NCBI RefSeq assembly: GCF_015245355.1
Contig: NZ_CP063311.1
Location: 1,883,217-1,947,216, forward strand
Reading direction: 5' to 3'
From: Anabaenopsis elenkinii CCIBt3563
GTDB lineage: Bacteria; Cyanobacteriota; Cyanobacteriia; Cyanobacteriales; Nostocaceae
Length of the DNA: 64,000 nt
In this document: piece after piece, positions 37,306-47,005 of the stretch
Position numbering within the stretch: position 1 is the stretch's first letter
Layout of the letters: each line of letters starts with the position of its first letter
Translations under genes and position numbers: made by a program
Notes under the pieces: model-generated
The model's database searches: none
Told to the model about the DNA's origin: nothing
What the model saw: only the letters and a program-made list of their open reading frames with translations

Positions 37306-39514
37306 CTGTAGAAGAGTTAGACTCTAGAGCAGAAGAACGACGGCGACGGCGACGGTTACCAGTAGAGATTTTGTTGACCGGTGTAATAACAGTTGGCTGA
37401 ACCTCCAAGTCCATAGGCAAGATATCAGTAATAGGTTCTGGAGTTTCAACTACGCTCCCTATGCCTATGGCTTCTTCTTGGGGTGCAAAACCATCTAATC
37501 TATCCACCACACTGAAGGTTTTATTTTCTGGTGGCGACAACTCATGATTGGTTTCATCCTGTGAATTAAAAATCAAATTTTGATTTTTCGTCACACTAGT
37601 CTCTAACTGTCCCGGTGGAATAATATTAATAATTACTGACTTGGGACTTTTGACCTGAGATTCTTCTTCCAACTTTAACAAAGGAGAAACCCCCATCAAA
37701 GCGAACACATCTTGTTCTTCCGGGGTCATTTCCACATTTTTAAATTCTGGCGGTTCCACCACTGGTTTAATTGGTTCGAGCTTCTCGCGAGTAGTCCGCC
37801 CGGTTCTGTCTTGCCAACCGGATTTATTTAGGGAAGGAGAAGGGATTTCTGGAGTAGATGTTTGGATTTCAACACCTAAGTCTATATCTACATCATTGTC
37901 AAAACCTACTCCACCAGGAGTCACGCCACTGATGTCCACAGTACGTATATCATCCTTAGCATTGACTCCATTGAGACCAAATCTATTAGGGCTGCTCTTA
38001 CGAACACGACGTTTTAACTCCCGTGGTTCTTGATAGCTGGGATGATTCATCGGAGTATCAATATCCCCAATAGCTGGGCTACGTGATCCATCAAAACCTT
38101 CCTCAAAAGGCTCATAAACTCGTGGCTTTACCGCCGGTATCCTTGGTGTTTGAACTCTTCCGATAGCTTGCGTGGCGTAGCCATAGCTATCGTTATTAGG
38201 AAAAGAGACCTTAGACTGAACAGAGCCTAAATCTGAACGCTCTGATAGTTCAGCAGTGGTTGGCAGTCGGGTTTCTGTATCTCCAGGCAAACGCACAATA
38301 TGCCCCAAACCGCTACAAGTGGGACAAGTATGACCAAATAATTCATAAATATTTTGACCCTGGCGTTTACGGGTCAGTTCTACTAGTCCTAACTCCGTGA
38401 GTTGGGCAATCTGAGGTCGAGCTTTGTCTGCTTTGAGTGCTTTATTAAAGTGTTCTAAAACTTGTAATTGGTCACGCCGCGATTCCATATCAATGAAGTC
38501 AACCACAATTACCCCGGCAATATTTCGCAGACGTAACTGACGAGCGATTTCCGTAGCAGCTTCACAGTTTGTCCACAACACTGTTTCCCTGGCTGTTGCG
38601 GATCTAGTGAAGGAACCAGAGTTAACATCTACTACTGTTAATGCTTCTGTTGGTTCAATGATAATATAGCCCCCAGATGGTAGGTCTACTCTAGGTTTGA
38701 GGGCTTCTCTAATTGCGGCACTAATGCGGAAATATTCTAAAATTGGCGAGCGATCGCGGTGATGGTCGAACAACACGCCCTGGGGTGTTTGACCTCCGCT
38801 CCAATTCTGCAAATACTGTTTTACTCTTTTCAACCCAGTGCTCGAATCTACCACAATCCGATTCACATCGGCACCGTACATATCTCTGAGTACGCGCTGG
38901 ATAAAGTCATCGTCCCGATTCAGTAGTGCTGGGGCGCGGGTTGAATGTGCCTCTTGCTGAATGGCTTCCCATTGCTTTTGCAACAGTTCCAAATCCTCAA
39001 TAATGGCTTCTTCTGGTTTGCCTTCCGCTTCTGTACGCACCAGTAAACCCATTCCCGCAGGTTTAATTAAGATTGCGAGAGCACGCAAGCGGTTGCGCTC
39101 ACTTTCACTTTTAATTCGTCGAGATAAGTTTACCCCCCGACCGTAGGGCATGAGAACTACATAGCGTCCCGGTGATGTGATGTTACCTGTGAGCCTCGGA
39201 CCTTTTGTCCCTGTTGGCTCTTTCATGACTTGCACCAACACTTTTTGTTGTGGTGCTAATAGTTCTGTGATTGCTGCTGCTGTACGTTTTAGCTTCAATG
39301 GACCCAAGTCAGTCACATGAATAAATCCGTTGCGCTCTGGGTCTCCGATATTGACAAAAGCCGCGTCTATTCCTGGTAATACATTTTCTACTACACCTAA
39401 GTAGATATCACCAATTTGATGATGACCAGTAGCGACTACGAGTTCTTGTATTTGATCTTCAGAAAAGACGGCAGCAATTTGATGCTGTTCTGCTATGATG
39501 ATTTGCTTTGGCAT
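37292..39514 (-). CDS. rne: Ribonuclease E/G
   Basis: Main endoribonuclease for mRNA decay and rRNA/tRNA processing. Its 740 residues comprise an S1 domain (GDIYLGVVENVLPGIDAAFVNIG), the 5' sensor and RNase H/DNase I-like core (ALTVVDVNSGSF with catalytic Asp, then IAGVIVVDFIDM), and the zinc-link CPTCSGLGH. The 330-residue C-terminal tail is non-catalytic and ends RRRRRRSSALESN. An Arg6-Ser-Ser-Ala motif of this kind has been reported as the PNPase-binding site in cyanobacterial RNase E. Residues about 441-452 (SYGYATQAIG) are encoded by a dispersed palindromic repeat. Confidence 0.97.
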   Translation of the reverse strand: MPKQIIIAEQHQIAAVFSEDQIQELVVATGHHQIGDIYLGVVENVLPGIDAAFVNIGDPERNGFIHVTDLGPLKLKRTAAAITELLAPQQKVLVQVMKEPTGTKGPRLTGNITSPGRYVVLMPYGRGVNLSRRIKSESERNRLRALAILIKPAGMGLLVRTEAEGKPEEAIIEDLELLQKQWEAIQQEAHSTRAPALLNRDDDFIQRVLRDMYGADVNRIVVDSSTGLKRVKQYLQNWSGGQTPQGVLFDHHRDRSPILEYFRISAAIREALKPRVDLPSGGYIIIEPTEALTVVDVNSGSFTRSATARETVLWTNCEAATEIARQLRLRNIAGVIVVDFIDMESRRDQLQVLEHFNKALKADKARPQIAQLTELGLVELTRKRQGQNIYELFGHTCPTCSGLGHIVRLPGDTETRLPTTAELSERSDLGSVQSKVSFPNNDSYGYATQAIGRVQTPRIPAVKPRVYEPFEEGFDGSRSPAIGDIDTPMNHPSYQEPRELKRRVRKSSPNRFGLNGVNAKDDIRTVDISGVTPGGVGFDNDVDIDLGVEIQTSTPEIPSPSLNKSGWQDRTGRTTREKLEPIKPVVEPPEFKNVEMTPEEQDVFALMGVSPLLKLEEESQVKSPKSVIINIIPPGQLETSVTKNQNLIFNSQDETNHELSPPENKTFSVVDRLDGFAPQEEAIGIGSVVETPEPITDILPMDLEVQPTVITPVNKISTGNRRRRRRSSALESNSSTDEDN
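38161..38192. repeat. Dispersed palindromic repeat inside rne
   Basis: CGATAGCT (38161-38168) and AGCTATCG (38185-38192) enclose TGCGTGGCGTAGCCAT, itself with an inner TGGC/GCCA pair. It is in frame and encodes about 11 residues in the disordered tail just after the zinc-link region. It is the most perfect copy of this family in the window. Confidence 0.85.
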
Positions 39515-40373
39515 TCAATTTCCTCAAAAATTGGCAGCGCCAACCAGAAGCTTAGAGGTTCTTCCTGCCTTTCGCCCCTGCCAGCTCCAAAAGGCGCTGC
39601 TGATCATAAAAATTGTGACTTGTTGACTCAAAATTAAAGGGAGCATCGGAATAAAGAGTTGCGTTTACACGCGGTGATGATTCCCAAATGGCTGCTGATT
39701 GTTTAACTAAAGTTAACATTTAAGAATCAGGGCAACCGTCTATGGGTGATTTTTGATGCTATACCACTGGTAGCTAGAGATTAGGCATTCAGCATTTGTT
39801 GGAAAAAACATCGAGAAAGAGTTGCCCACGACGCCAATTTTTTCAGTTACTAGTTCACAAGTTAGCTATAGGGGGAGTGGCTTCTATAAGACAAGTCTCA
39901 CACCTACTTCGACAGTAGCTTCAGCGGCAGTAGGCTGATAGCTTGAGTGGCGTAGCCATTCGCTTATTTCCTGGGAAGAGCGGTAAGCTGTCTTCATTAC
40001 CAAGTCTTTGGATACAATTCTAGAAGTCACAATGTTATATGCTTACACAGAAGCTTCAACGCAAGTCTTAGCTCAGTCTACCCTCCGATAGCTTTGCCAG
40101 GCATAGCTATAGATAGCTTTCGCTCCCTGATCACTAGGGGAGTGAACTAGTCCACTGAATGGCCACGCGGTGAAAATTCTCTCGTTCTGATTCTAACCCA
40201 ACCACGGGAATTAATTCCCATTATGCCCTAAGTTGGACTTGGTTAATGCCACGCTCCGCGATTTGGCACATCGCAGTGCCGAAGGCAATTAGCACCAGCT
40301 ATGCCCTAGGCTTTAAATCCGTGAGGTTAGCCATAGTTGATTTATGGCGAAATCAAGCATTGCTTATTAGGGA
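39515..40373. other. Long rne upstream region with repeat copies (859 bp)
   Basis: No gene found. It separates rne from the upstream radical SAM gene on the same strand and must hold the rne promoter and leader. It contains dispersed repeat copies at 39936-39960 and 40086-40110, a variant around 40236-40265, and a CAGTGCCG-GGCAATT copy at 40274-40290. Long rne leaders take part in autoregulation in other bacteria; that is only a possibility here. Confidence 0.55.
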
Positions 40374-43028
40374 TTATACACCTAAAACTAGCTGACTCCG
40401 GTGGATGTGCAGCAGTTGAAATTCTTCGAGGGAGACTATCTCCAGCATAGACAGTATTTGTTCGGGACGCAAGACTACACCATTATGGCGACAACTTCCT
40501 AGATAATGCAGAACAGCTGTAGACTCTAATATACCGGTTTCAGTTTTTACTAATTCCAGTTCCAATAGGCGCGAGCGCAGATTTACTAATTCCCTCTTCC
40601 CCGATTTGGTTGTTTTTTCCCACCATATCTCATTTTTGCCTTTGATGGCATCAATCCATTCTTGCCATTGTGCTGCTACCATTGATCTGGGGGTTGCTAC
40701 CTTAATTACATAAGCCGCTGCCTCCATGACTTGGTTAGCTGCTGTCGCTTTTAAGTCTATACTAGCAACTTTATATATAGGAATATCTGTGGGCAGTTCC
40801 TGAACCAGTTTCTGTAGGAAAGTCTCCACTTCCACTGGCTGGGTTAACTCAAAATCCACAATTTCTCCACTGCTGGTAGCCCCCAAAGCTAAGGCGCTCG
40901 CGATCGCAATCCGGGGACTGGGATGAAATCCACCCGTAAAAGCAATCGGTATACCTGCTCTGCGGATGACCCGATCAAACAGGCGCATTAAATCCAGGTG
41001 ACTTACTAAAGCCATAGCCCCTTGCTTACCAAACCAGACCCGTAGTCTTTGGGTTTTATTTGTATTGGGGACAAAATTGCCAGGAAATTCTGGTATTGGT
41101 GGCGATGAAATCACAATGTTATGTCCGAAGTCTGTGCCGCACACACCGCAATGTGAGCAACCTGCAAAAGAACAATCCGGGACTACCGCCGCTGCTAAAG
41201 CACGTTTTAAGTCTTCCTGGAGCCACTTTTTATCGATACCTGTGTCTATATGATCCCAAGGTAGGGGCATATTTAGTGAGTCTAGCCAAGGTATTGGGGG
41301 AGTCAAGCCAGAATTTACTTCCTTTGTTTCTCCTTCTCCTGCAATTTTCTGCTCCTGGATATCAAATAGATTCCACTCGCCCTTTTCTACTCGCCGATAT
41401 TTCCAATCTAAACCTGCTTCTGCAATGGCTTTTTCCCAAGCACCAAAAGCTGCATCTAAATTTTCATACCAGGAATCCATACCAGCACCTAATTCCCAGG
41501 CGCGACGGACTACTTTCCCTATTGTGCGATCGCCTCTGCCCACAAAGTCTTCCATTGCCGAGATTCGCACATCGGTGAAATTCACCTTCACACCCCTGTT
41601 CGAGCGAAATTCTTCTCTGAGCAGGTTTTGTTTCCGTTTGAACTCCGTTGTCGAAACTGAATGCCACTGAAAAGGGGTATGGGGCTTAGGTGTAAAGTTA
41701 GAAATTGTCAGGTTAAACTTTAGTGGTTTTCTGCCTCTACCGCGACATTCTCGTTGTAGCCAACTGACTGTTTCGGCAATACCTACCACGTCAGCATCTG
41801 TTTCTCCCGGCAAGCCAATCATGAAATATAACTTAATTTTATCCCAGCCTTGTTCCCAAGCTGTCTTTACGCCTCTTAATAATTCTTCATTAGTTAAACC
41901 CTTATTTACAATATCCCGCATTCTTTGAGTTCCAGCTTCTGGCGCAAATGTTAGTCCACTTTGCCTGGTTCCACCCAGAATCTTGGCAATATTTTCGTCA
42001 AATCTGTCTACCCGTTGACTGGGAAGTGTCAGGGAAATATTCTCGGTTTTTAACCGGTTCTTAATTTCCATCCCTACTGCTGGTAAGGATAAATAATCTG
42101 AACAACTCAGGGATAGCAAGGAAAACTCATTATAACCAGTAGCGCGCATTCCTTGTTCAATGGTTGCTACCACCTGTTCTGGTTCCACGTCCCTGGCTGG
42201 ACGAGTCAGCATTCCTGGTTGACAAAAGCGACAACCACGTGTACAACCTCGACGGATTTCCAGTGTCAGACGGTCATGGACGGTTTCCACGTAGGGAACT
42301 AAACCAATGGAATAGGCTGGGATTGGGGTTGACACCCGCCGGATAATTCGTTTTGGCACATCTGGTCGGCGAGGATTTACTGACCCATCCCTTGCCATGT
42401 TGTAAAATTGAGGAACGTATACCCCTGGTATTTGTGCCAAGTCCAGGAGTAGATTTTCTCGAGTGAGTTTGCTTTGTTTACCTTCTGCCAACACTAACCC
42501 AATTTCTGGTAGTAATTCTTCCCCATCTCCGAGGGCGAAAAAGTCGAAGAAGTCGGCGTATGGTTCGGGGTTGGATGTGGCCGTCTGTCCCCCGGCAAAA
42601 ATTAACGGGTAGTTCCCATGGTATCTTTCTTGCCATGTGTGGGGAATTCCAGCTAGGTCTAACATTTCCAGGATGTTAGTTGCTCCTAGTTCGTAACTGA
42701 GACTAAATCCTAAAATGTCGAATTCCCCTAGTGAGCGCTTGGATTCCACGGCAAATAACGGTGTGTTAGTTGCGCGCAGCTTTGCTACCAGGTCGGCTCC
42801 TGGCAGATAAGAGCGATCGCATAATTGCTGGGGCTGGGCATTGAGGATATTATATAGAATAATATGCCCTAAGTTAGAAGATCCGACTTCATATACTTCT
42901 GGGTAGGTTAAAGCCCAGCGTATTGTGGCCGTATCCCAAGGTTTATGTACTGCCAAGCGTTCGTTACCCAAGTAACGCGCTGGCTTTAATATATCCGCTG
43001 TGATTAATTTTTCAACTGCAACAATCAC
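40374..43028 (-). CDS. Radical SAM protein fused to DUF2344 domain (TIGR03960/TIGR03936-type)
   Basis: An 884-residue fusion. The N-terminal half has a B12-binding-like region (FDILGFSLSYELGATNILEMLDLAGIP), then a radical SAM core with RRGCTRGCRFCQPGMLTRPAR (CX3CX2C). The C-terminal part from about residue 660 (RLRVWFGKQGAMALVSHLDLMRLFDR) is a DUF2344 module. A Cys-rich stretch CSFAGCSHCGVCG precedes it. In many bacteria the two halves are separate genes linked to rne/rng, and here too it lies upstream of rne. It probably modifies RNA or protein; the substrate is unknown. Confidence 0.88.
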   Translation of the reverse strand: MIVAVEKLITADILKPARYLGNERLAVHKPWDTATIRWALTYPEVYEVGSSNLGHIILYNILNAQPQQLCDRSYLPGADLVAKLRATNTPLFAVESKRSLGEFDILGFSLSYELGATNILEMLDLAGIPHTWQERYHGNYPLIFAGGQTATSNPEPYADFFDFFALGDGEELLPEIGLVLAEGKQSKLTRENLLLDLAQIPGVYVPQFYNMARDGSVNPRRPDVPKRIIRRVSTPIPAYSIGLVPYVETVHDRLTLEIRRGCTRGCRFCQPGMLTRPARDVEPEQVVATIEQGMRATGYNEFSLLSLSCSDYLSLPAVGMEIKNRLKTENISLTLPSQRVDRFDENIAKILGGTRQSGLTFAPEAGTQRMRDIVNKGLTNEELLRGVKTAWEQGWDKIKLYFMIGLPGETDADVVGIAETVSWLQRECRGRGRKPLKFNLTISNFTPKPHTPFQWHSVSTTEFKRKQNLLREEFRSNRGVKVNFTDVRISAMEDFVGRGDRTIGKVVRRAWELGAGMDSWYENLDAAFGAWEKAIAEAGLDWKYRRVEKGEWNLFDIQEQKIAGEGETKEVNSGLTPPIPWLDSLNMPLPWDHIDTGIDKKWLQEDLKRALAAAVVPDCSFAGCSHCGVCGTDFGHNIVISSPPIPEFPGNFVPNTNKTQRLRVWFGKQGAMALVSHLDLMRLFDRVIRRAGIPIAFTGGFHPSPRIAIASALALGATSSGEIVDFELTQPVEVETFLQKLVQELPTDIPIYKVASIDLKATAANQVMEAAAYVIKVATPRSMVAAQWQEWIDAIKGKNEIWWEKTTKSGKRELVNLRSRLLELELVKTETGILESTAVLHYLGSCRHNGVVLRPEQILSMLEIVSLEEFQLLHIHRSQLVLGV

Positions 43029-43683
43029 TATGCTATCTTCTTAGCTACCTTAATTACAGCTAATCTACTATAACTTAGCATGAATGTAGCCTGTGCAGTA
43101 GAGTTATTCAATGCTCATAGCAAGTTTTTTCATAAAAAAACTTGCTACGAGCATTGCTGAATCACCATCTACAGTTAGAAATTGCAGTTATTGATACATT
43201 TATATTTTAACTATTCAGCACTGTTTGCTTACTTGGTTATCCCGTTGTGTGTGAGGGTCAGGGAGAATTAATACTTTAGCCCAGCACCTTAACTGTGGGC
43301 TGCCAACTTTTGCTTCTCATGTTGTCCCACCTACTCCGGTGACTTTGCTAAATTTTTATCAAATATCTTATGTTTGATAAAATTGCCATAAATACAGGAT
43401 AAAATGTATTTGTGTATACTTTTTTCTCCAGCTATCTGCAAAACAATTTACATAGACCGGTAGCAAGGAGAGCAATTAATCGTAACTTTGCTGACAAGGC
43501 TTACTGAGTTGGTCAGTTGAACTAATTAACTCACTCTCAGGTTTAGAGGCAAAGACTTGATTGATGATCATGCTGGAGAGGGTTGCATACCAAGGTTAAA
43601 GACGGATTATTTATCCCTTGCTCTAATGATATAGTTTACGCCAGCATGAAAAATTAGATCACATTCTATATCCAATAGTATTC
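43029..43683. other. Divergent intergenic region (655 bp)
   Basis: No gene found. Apart from the long hairpin at 43111-43154 it is AT-rich without clear repeats. It should contain promoters for the radical SAM gene (minus) and the small gene at 43723 (plus). Confidence 0.5.
43111..43154. repeat. 20-bp near-perfect hairpin
   Basis: Arms 43111-43130 and 43135-43154 match at 19 of 20 positions around a CATA loop. The inner arm ends in six T facing six A. It has the shape of a terminator in either direction, yet lies between divergent genes, where a terminator is not expected. Confidence 0.8.
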
Positions 43684-43722
43684 TTGAGAAGAATTATCAC
43701 ATATAGTCTTGGTATATTGCTG

Positions 43723-43920
43723 ATGAGAACTAAACACATTATCCGTCAACTGGTTGAAAAAGCCCTTGACATTAAAAAACTAACCCCCGAAATCGAAAAT
43801 GAAATCAATTCAGAACTTACTCAAATGGGTTACATTTCTGATGTTGATTATGAAGCTCTAGAGTTATTAATGGCAGAAATGGATGCGGGGCGGGTGAAGT
43901 TAGTGCCCAGTTGGGGGTAA
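43723..43920 (+). CDS. Small conserved protein, unknown function
   Basis: 65 residues from ATG 43723: MRTKHIIRQLVEKALDIKKL, then LTPEIENEINSELTQMG and YEALELLMAEMDAGRVKLVP. It looks soluble and helical, of a kind common in cyanobacteria. The longer frame opening at TTG 43684 adds 13 unconvincing residues. It lies 126 bp before the aminotransferase gene, same strand. Confidence 0.65.
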   Translation: MRTKHIIRQLVEKALDIKKLTPEIENEINSELTQMGYISDVDYEALELLMAEMDAGRVKLVPSWG

Positions 43921-44046
43921 CTACTGCTATCTGGGGAAATTTCATGTTACGGCTAGTCATTTTCAGTAAACTTTAGTATTTATTCCACCAGTGTGGCGTA
44001 AACTGTGCTAATGAGCATCCACAACTTGCATTAGTAGTAAACCGTC

Positions 44047-45219
44047 ATGCAGCCCGCTAAACGTTTAGAACAAATTCCTGCTTATTTGTTTGCTGAACTT
44101 AACAGCAAACGGGAACAACTTGGGCTTCAGGGAGTTGATATCATTAACCTGGCACTGGGCGACCCAGATAAACCAACTCCTCCTCAGATTCTTCAGGCCA
44201 TGCATCAAGCAATTGATGATCCATCCACCCATAACTACCCACCCTATCAGGGAACAGAAGAATTCCGCCAGGCGGCGGTTAATTGGATGGAACGAAGGTT
44301 TGGGGTGACAGGGTTAAATCCACATACAGAAATTATCTCTTCCATTGGTTCCAAAGAAGCAATACATAACACCTTCTTAGCTTTTGTAGAGGCGGGAGAC
44401 TATGCCCTCATCCCCGATCCTGGTTATCCTGTGTATCGGACTGCCTCAATTTTTGCTGGTGGTCAACCTTATACCATGCCGTTGAAGGCAGAAAACAATT
44501 TTTTACCTGACCTAAATATAATTCCTGAAGAAATTGCCCGTCAGTCCAAATTATTGTGGATTAATTATCCTAATAATCCCACTGGAGCCATAGCCAGTTT
44601 AGAATTTCTGGGAGAATTAGTTGATTTTTGCAGGCAGTATAATATTTTGCTATGTCATGACCATGCTTACTCGGAAATGGCTTACGATGGCTATAAACCT
44701 CCGAGTGTCTTGCAAGTTCCGGGTGCAAAAGATGTCGCCATTGAATTTCACAGTCTGTCTAAATCCTATAATATGATGGGCTGGCGTATTGGTTTTGTAG
44801 TAGGTAATGCCACTGGTATTCAAGGGTTGAGACAGGTGAAAAGTAATGTTGATTCTGGCGTATTTAAGGCAATTCAAAAAGCTGCGATCGCAGCTTTCTC
44901 CACAAGTGATGGGGAACTCTCCATCCTAATGTCAGCTTACCAAAAGCGTCGTGACATTATTGTAAAAGGATTACAGTCTTTAGGCTGGCCGATTGCACCT
45001 CCTCAAGCGACACTTTACGTCTGGGCCCCCGTACCTCCTAGATATTCTTCCCAAGAATTCGTATCTTTATTACTGGACAAATGTGGCATTATGGTACCTC
45101 CGGGAGTTGGTTATGGTGCTTGCGGGGAGGGCTTTTTCCGAATAGCCCTCACCATTCCCGATGAGCGGATGGATGAAGCTATTCAACGCATGAGAGATGC
45201 TGGTATTCGTTACTCTTGA
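44047..45219 (+). CDS. Class I/II aminotransferase (aspartate/LL-DAP type)
   Basis: PLP enzyme of 390 residues. Motifs: INLALGDPDKPTPP near the N-terminus, NYPNNPTGA (PLP region), and HSLSKSYNMMGWRIGF with the Schiff-base lysine, plus a C-terminal FFRIALTIPDERM with the carboxylate-binding Arg. The sequence is closest in style to proteins annotated LL-diaminopimelate aminotransferase of the shorter subgroup; aspartate aminotransferase activity is equally possible. I leave the symbol blank. Confidence 0.88.
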   Translation: MQPAKRLEQIPAYLFAELNSKREQLGLQGVDIINLALGDPDKPTPPQILQAMHQAIDDPSTHNYPPYQGTEEFRQAAVNWMERRFGVTGLNPHTEIISSIGSKEAIHNTFLAFVEAGDYALIPDPGYPVYRTASIFAGGQPYTMPLKAENNFLPDLNIIPEEIARQSKLLWINYPNNPTGAIASLEFLGELVDFCRQYNILLCHDHAYSEMAYDGYKPPSVLQVPGAKDVAIEFHSLSKSYNMMGWRIGFVVGNATGIQGLRQVKSNVDSGVFKAIQKAAIAAFSTSDGELSILMSAYQKRRDIIVKGLQSLGWPIAPPQATLYVWAPVPPRYSSQEFVSLLLDKCGIMVPPGVGYGACGEGFFRIALTIPDERMDEAIQRMRDAGIRYS

Positions 45220-45246
45220 TTTAGGGCGGAAATTTCTTCCCCCTAG

Positions 45247-45600
45247 TTATGAATTCGTAGGAGTGGGGTGATACCCTGGGCATAGCTGCTGAATAAATTG
45301 ATAATATTGCCGTTGAGCGGTTGAGTCGAGTTGGCTTTTGGGTTCTTTTGCTAAAATCTGGCTCAAAAAGGTAATCACCTCTGTATCCAAGGCTGGGCGC
45401 ACCAAATTGAGAGGACAAAGCAAATGGGAAGCATCTCGCAGATCGATAATCAGGGGTGTTTCTTGTGTACAGTTAGCTAGCAGCAGGGGACGTAACCAGC
45501 ACAACTGACGAGCAACCACGACTTGGATAACTTCTGCAAGTAAATTCTTGTCACTATGGTCTAAAGATACAATTTGTCCTGGTTGAAACTCTAGGCTCAT
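45247..45600 (-). CDS. Conserved cyanobacterial protein, unknown function
   Basis: 117 residues from ATG 45600 (MSLEFQPGQIVSLDHSDKNL). It contains QLCWLRPLLLAN, IIDLRDASHLLCPLNLVRPA and a helical tail with QYYQFIQQLCPGY. The PGQIVSL opening suggests a small beta-barrel. The frame extends to 45666 (adding 22 residues), but the shorter start fits better. It converges with the aminotransferase, 27 bp apart. Confidence 0.65.
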   Translation of the reverse strand: MSLEFQPGQIVSLDHSDKNLLAEVIQVVVARQLCWLRPLLLANCTQETPLIIDLRDASHLLCPLNLVRPALDTEVITFLSQILAKEPKSQLDSTAQRQYYQFIQQLCPGYHPTPTNS

Positions 45601-45794
45601 ATTCGTTAAGTTGACGACATTGCTGCTTATTTGATTGTAAAAGCGAGAATACGCTACCTGAAACAAAGATATTGAACATACCTTAATTTCAGATTATCAG
45701 AAATTTCCCGGCGGAGTGAAAACCCCTGAAGATGAGCAGAGGGGGGAAATATTTCAGGTTTGTATCAGGATGTTATAGCATAAGTAAATAACTG

Positions 45795-45817
45795 TTAAGT
45801 CAACAGCATTGACTTAA
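45795..45817. promoter_or_regulatory. Inverted repeat upstream of clpS
   Basis: TTAAGTCAA (45795-45803) and TTGACTTAA (45809-45817) are exact inverted copies with a 5-nt spacer, 45 bp before the clpS start. This could be an operator or the base of a leader hairpin. Confidence 0.45.
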
Positions 45818-45862
45818 TATTTATATTCTTGTTGTCAATTATCGAATCAAAAGTAAACAGCC

Positions 45863-46144
45863 GTGTCTGTCGAAACCATTGAGAAGCGTTCCACATCCCG
45901 CAAGCTCGCCCCTCGGTACCGGGTGTTGCTCCATAATGACGACTACAACTCCATGGAGTATGTAGTACAGACACTATTAACCACAGTACCGAGCCTGACC
46001 CAACCCCAAGCAGTGAGCATTATGATGGAAGCCCATACTAACGGTTTGGCCTTAGTCATTACTTGCGCTCAAGAACACGCCGAATTTTATTGCGAAACAT
46101 TAAAAAGTCATGGTTTAAGCAGCACCATTGAGCCGGACGAATAA
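45863..46144 (+). CDS. clpS: ClpS adaptor protein
   Basis: Delivers N-degron proteins to ClpC/ClpA-ClpP. Its 93 residues include the core YRVLLHNDDYNSMEYVVQTL, with the conserved HNDDYN, then MMEAHTNGLALVITCAQEHAEFY. GTG start. It is followed after 32 bp by a CPBP protease gene on the same strand, a likely operon. Confidence 0.95.
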   Translation: MSVETIEKRSTSRKLAPRYRVLLHNDDYNSMEYVVQTLLTTVPSLTQPQAVSIMMEAHTNGLALVITCAQEHAEFYCETLKSHGLSSTIEPDE

Positions 46145-46176
46145 GACAATATATTGGTCTTATTCCGCACAATCCT

Positions 46177-46998
46177 ATGAAAATCAACCTAATTCGGTTA
46201 GCCCAAAGTCCTGTTCCCATCAGGATCGGTTATTTCGTTGCTGCTTTATTAGTCCTATGGCTACCCTTTGCCATCCCGATGTACTTGTTAGTTAGGGATT
46301 CTAATTTAGTAAGTATATTGACAATGGTACTGTTATATGCTCAATTTATTTTCCTGTTGCAGCTATGGGGGAAAAATGTCTATGACCAACCCCAAATATT
46401 CCGGCAATACGGCGGGGAAATCACCCGGTCTAATGCCGTGGATTTGCTGAATGGTTTAGCTACTGGTATGGTGAGCATTCTGGTAGTGTTTGGCCTACAA
46501 GGTTTATTAGGTTGGCTGGTATGGCAACAACCACAGGTTTTCTTACCGAGAATAATTCTAGAGGGTTTAATTGTCTCTTTGGGGGTCGGGTTTGCGGAAG
46601 AGTTATTATTTCGAGGTTGGTTACTCGATGAGCTAGAACGGGATTATAGCCTAGGTGTGGCACTGTGGATTAATGCTGTCACCTTTGCCGCATTGCATTT
46701 TATTAAACCTTGGGAGGCAATTATTCAAACATTACCCCAATTTCCAGCTTTGGTATTGCTGGGGTTAACGCAGGTATGGGCTAAACACTGGCGTAGGGGA
46801 AGATTGGGTTTACCTATTGGTTTACATGGTGGTTTGGTTTGGGGCTATTACATCATTAATGTGGGCAATTTAATTGAATATACTGGTCAAGTTCCTGATT
46901 GGGTGACGGGTGTAAATAATAATCCTCTACAAGGAGTTATGGGGGTGGTGTTTATGGGTGTACTGGCTGTGTGGATGCGTTGCCGAATTGTAGCTTAA
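46177..46998 (+). CDS. CPBP family intramembrane protease (CAAX-like)
   Basis: A 273-residue protein with about seven membrane spans. Catalytic motif 1 is EELLFRGWLLDELER (Glu-Glu plus Arg), motif 2 FAALHF, and a further His motif is in GLPIGLHGGLVWGYY. The CPBP active-site set is therefore present. Substrate unknown. It is downstream of clpS and ends 7 bp from the converging pentapeptide gene. Confidence 0.9.
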   Translation: MKINLIRLAQSPVPIRIGYFVAALLVLWLPFAIPMYLLVRDSNLVSILTMVLLYAQFIFLLQLWGKNVYDQPQIFRQYGGEITRSNAVDLLNGLATGMVSILVVFGLQGLLGWLVWQQPQVFLPRIILEGLIVSLGVGFAEELLFRGWLLDELERDYSLGVALWINAVTFAALHFIKPWEAIIQTLPQFPALVLLGLTQVWAKHWRRGRLGLPIGLHGGLVWGYYIINVGNLIEYTGQVPDWVTGVNNNPLQGVMGVVFMGVLAVWMRCRIVA

Positions 46999-47005
46999 TA
47001 TTTTT

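Noticed and set aside
41060..41578. Plus-strand reading frame of 172 codons
   Set aside because: It lies wholly antisense to the radical SAM fusion gene, which has clear motifs; no family features or ribosome-binding site.
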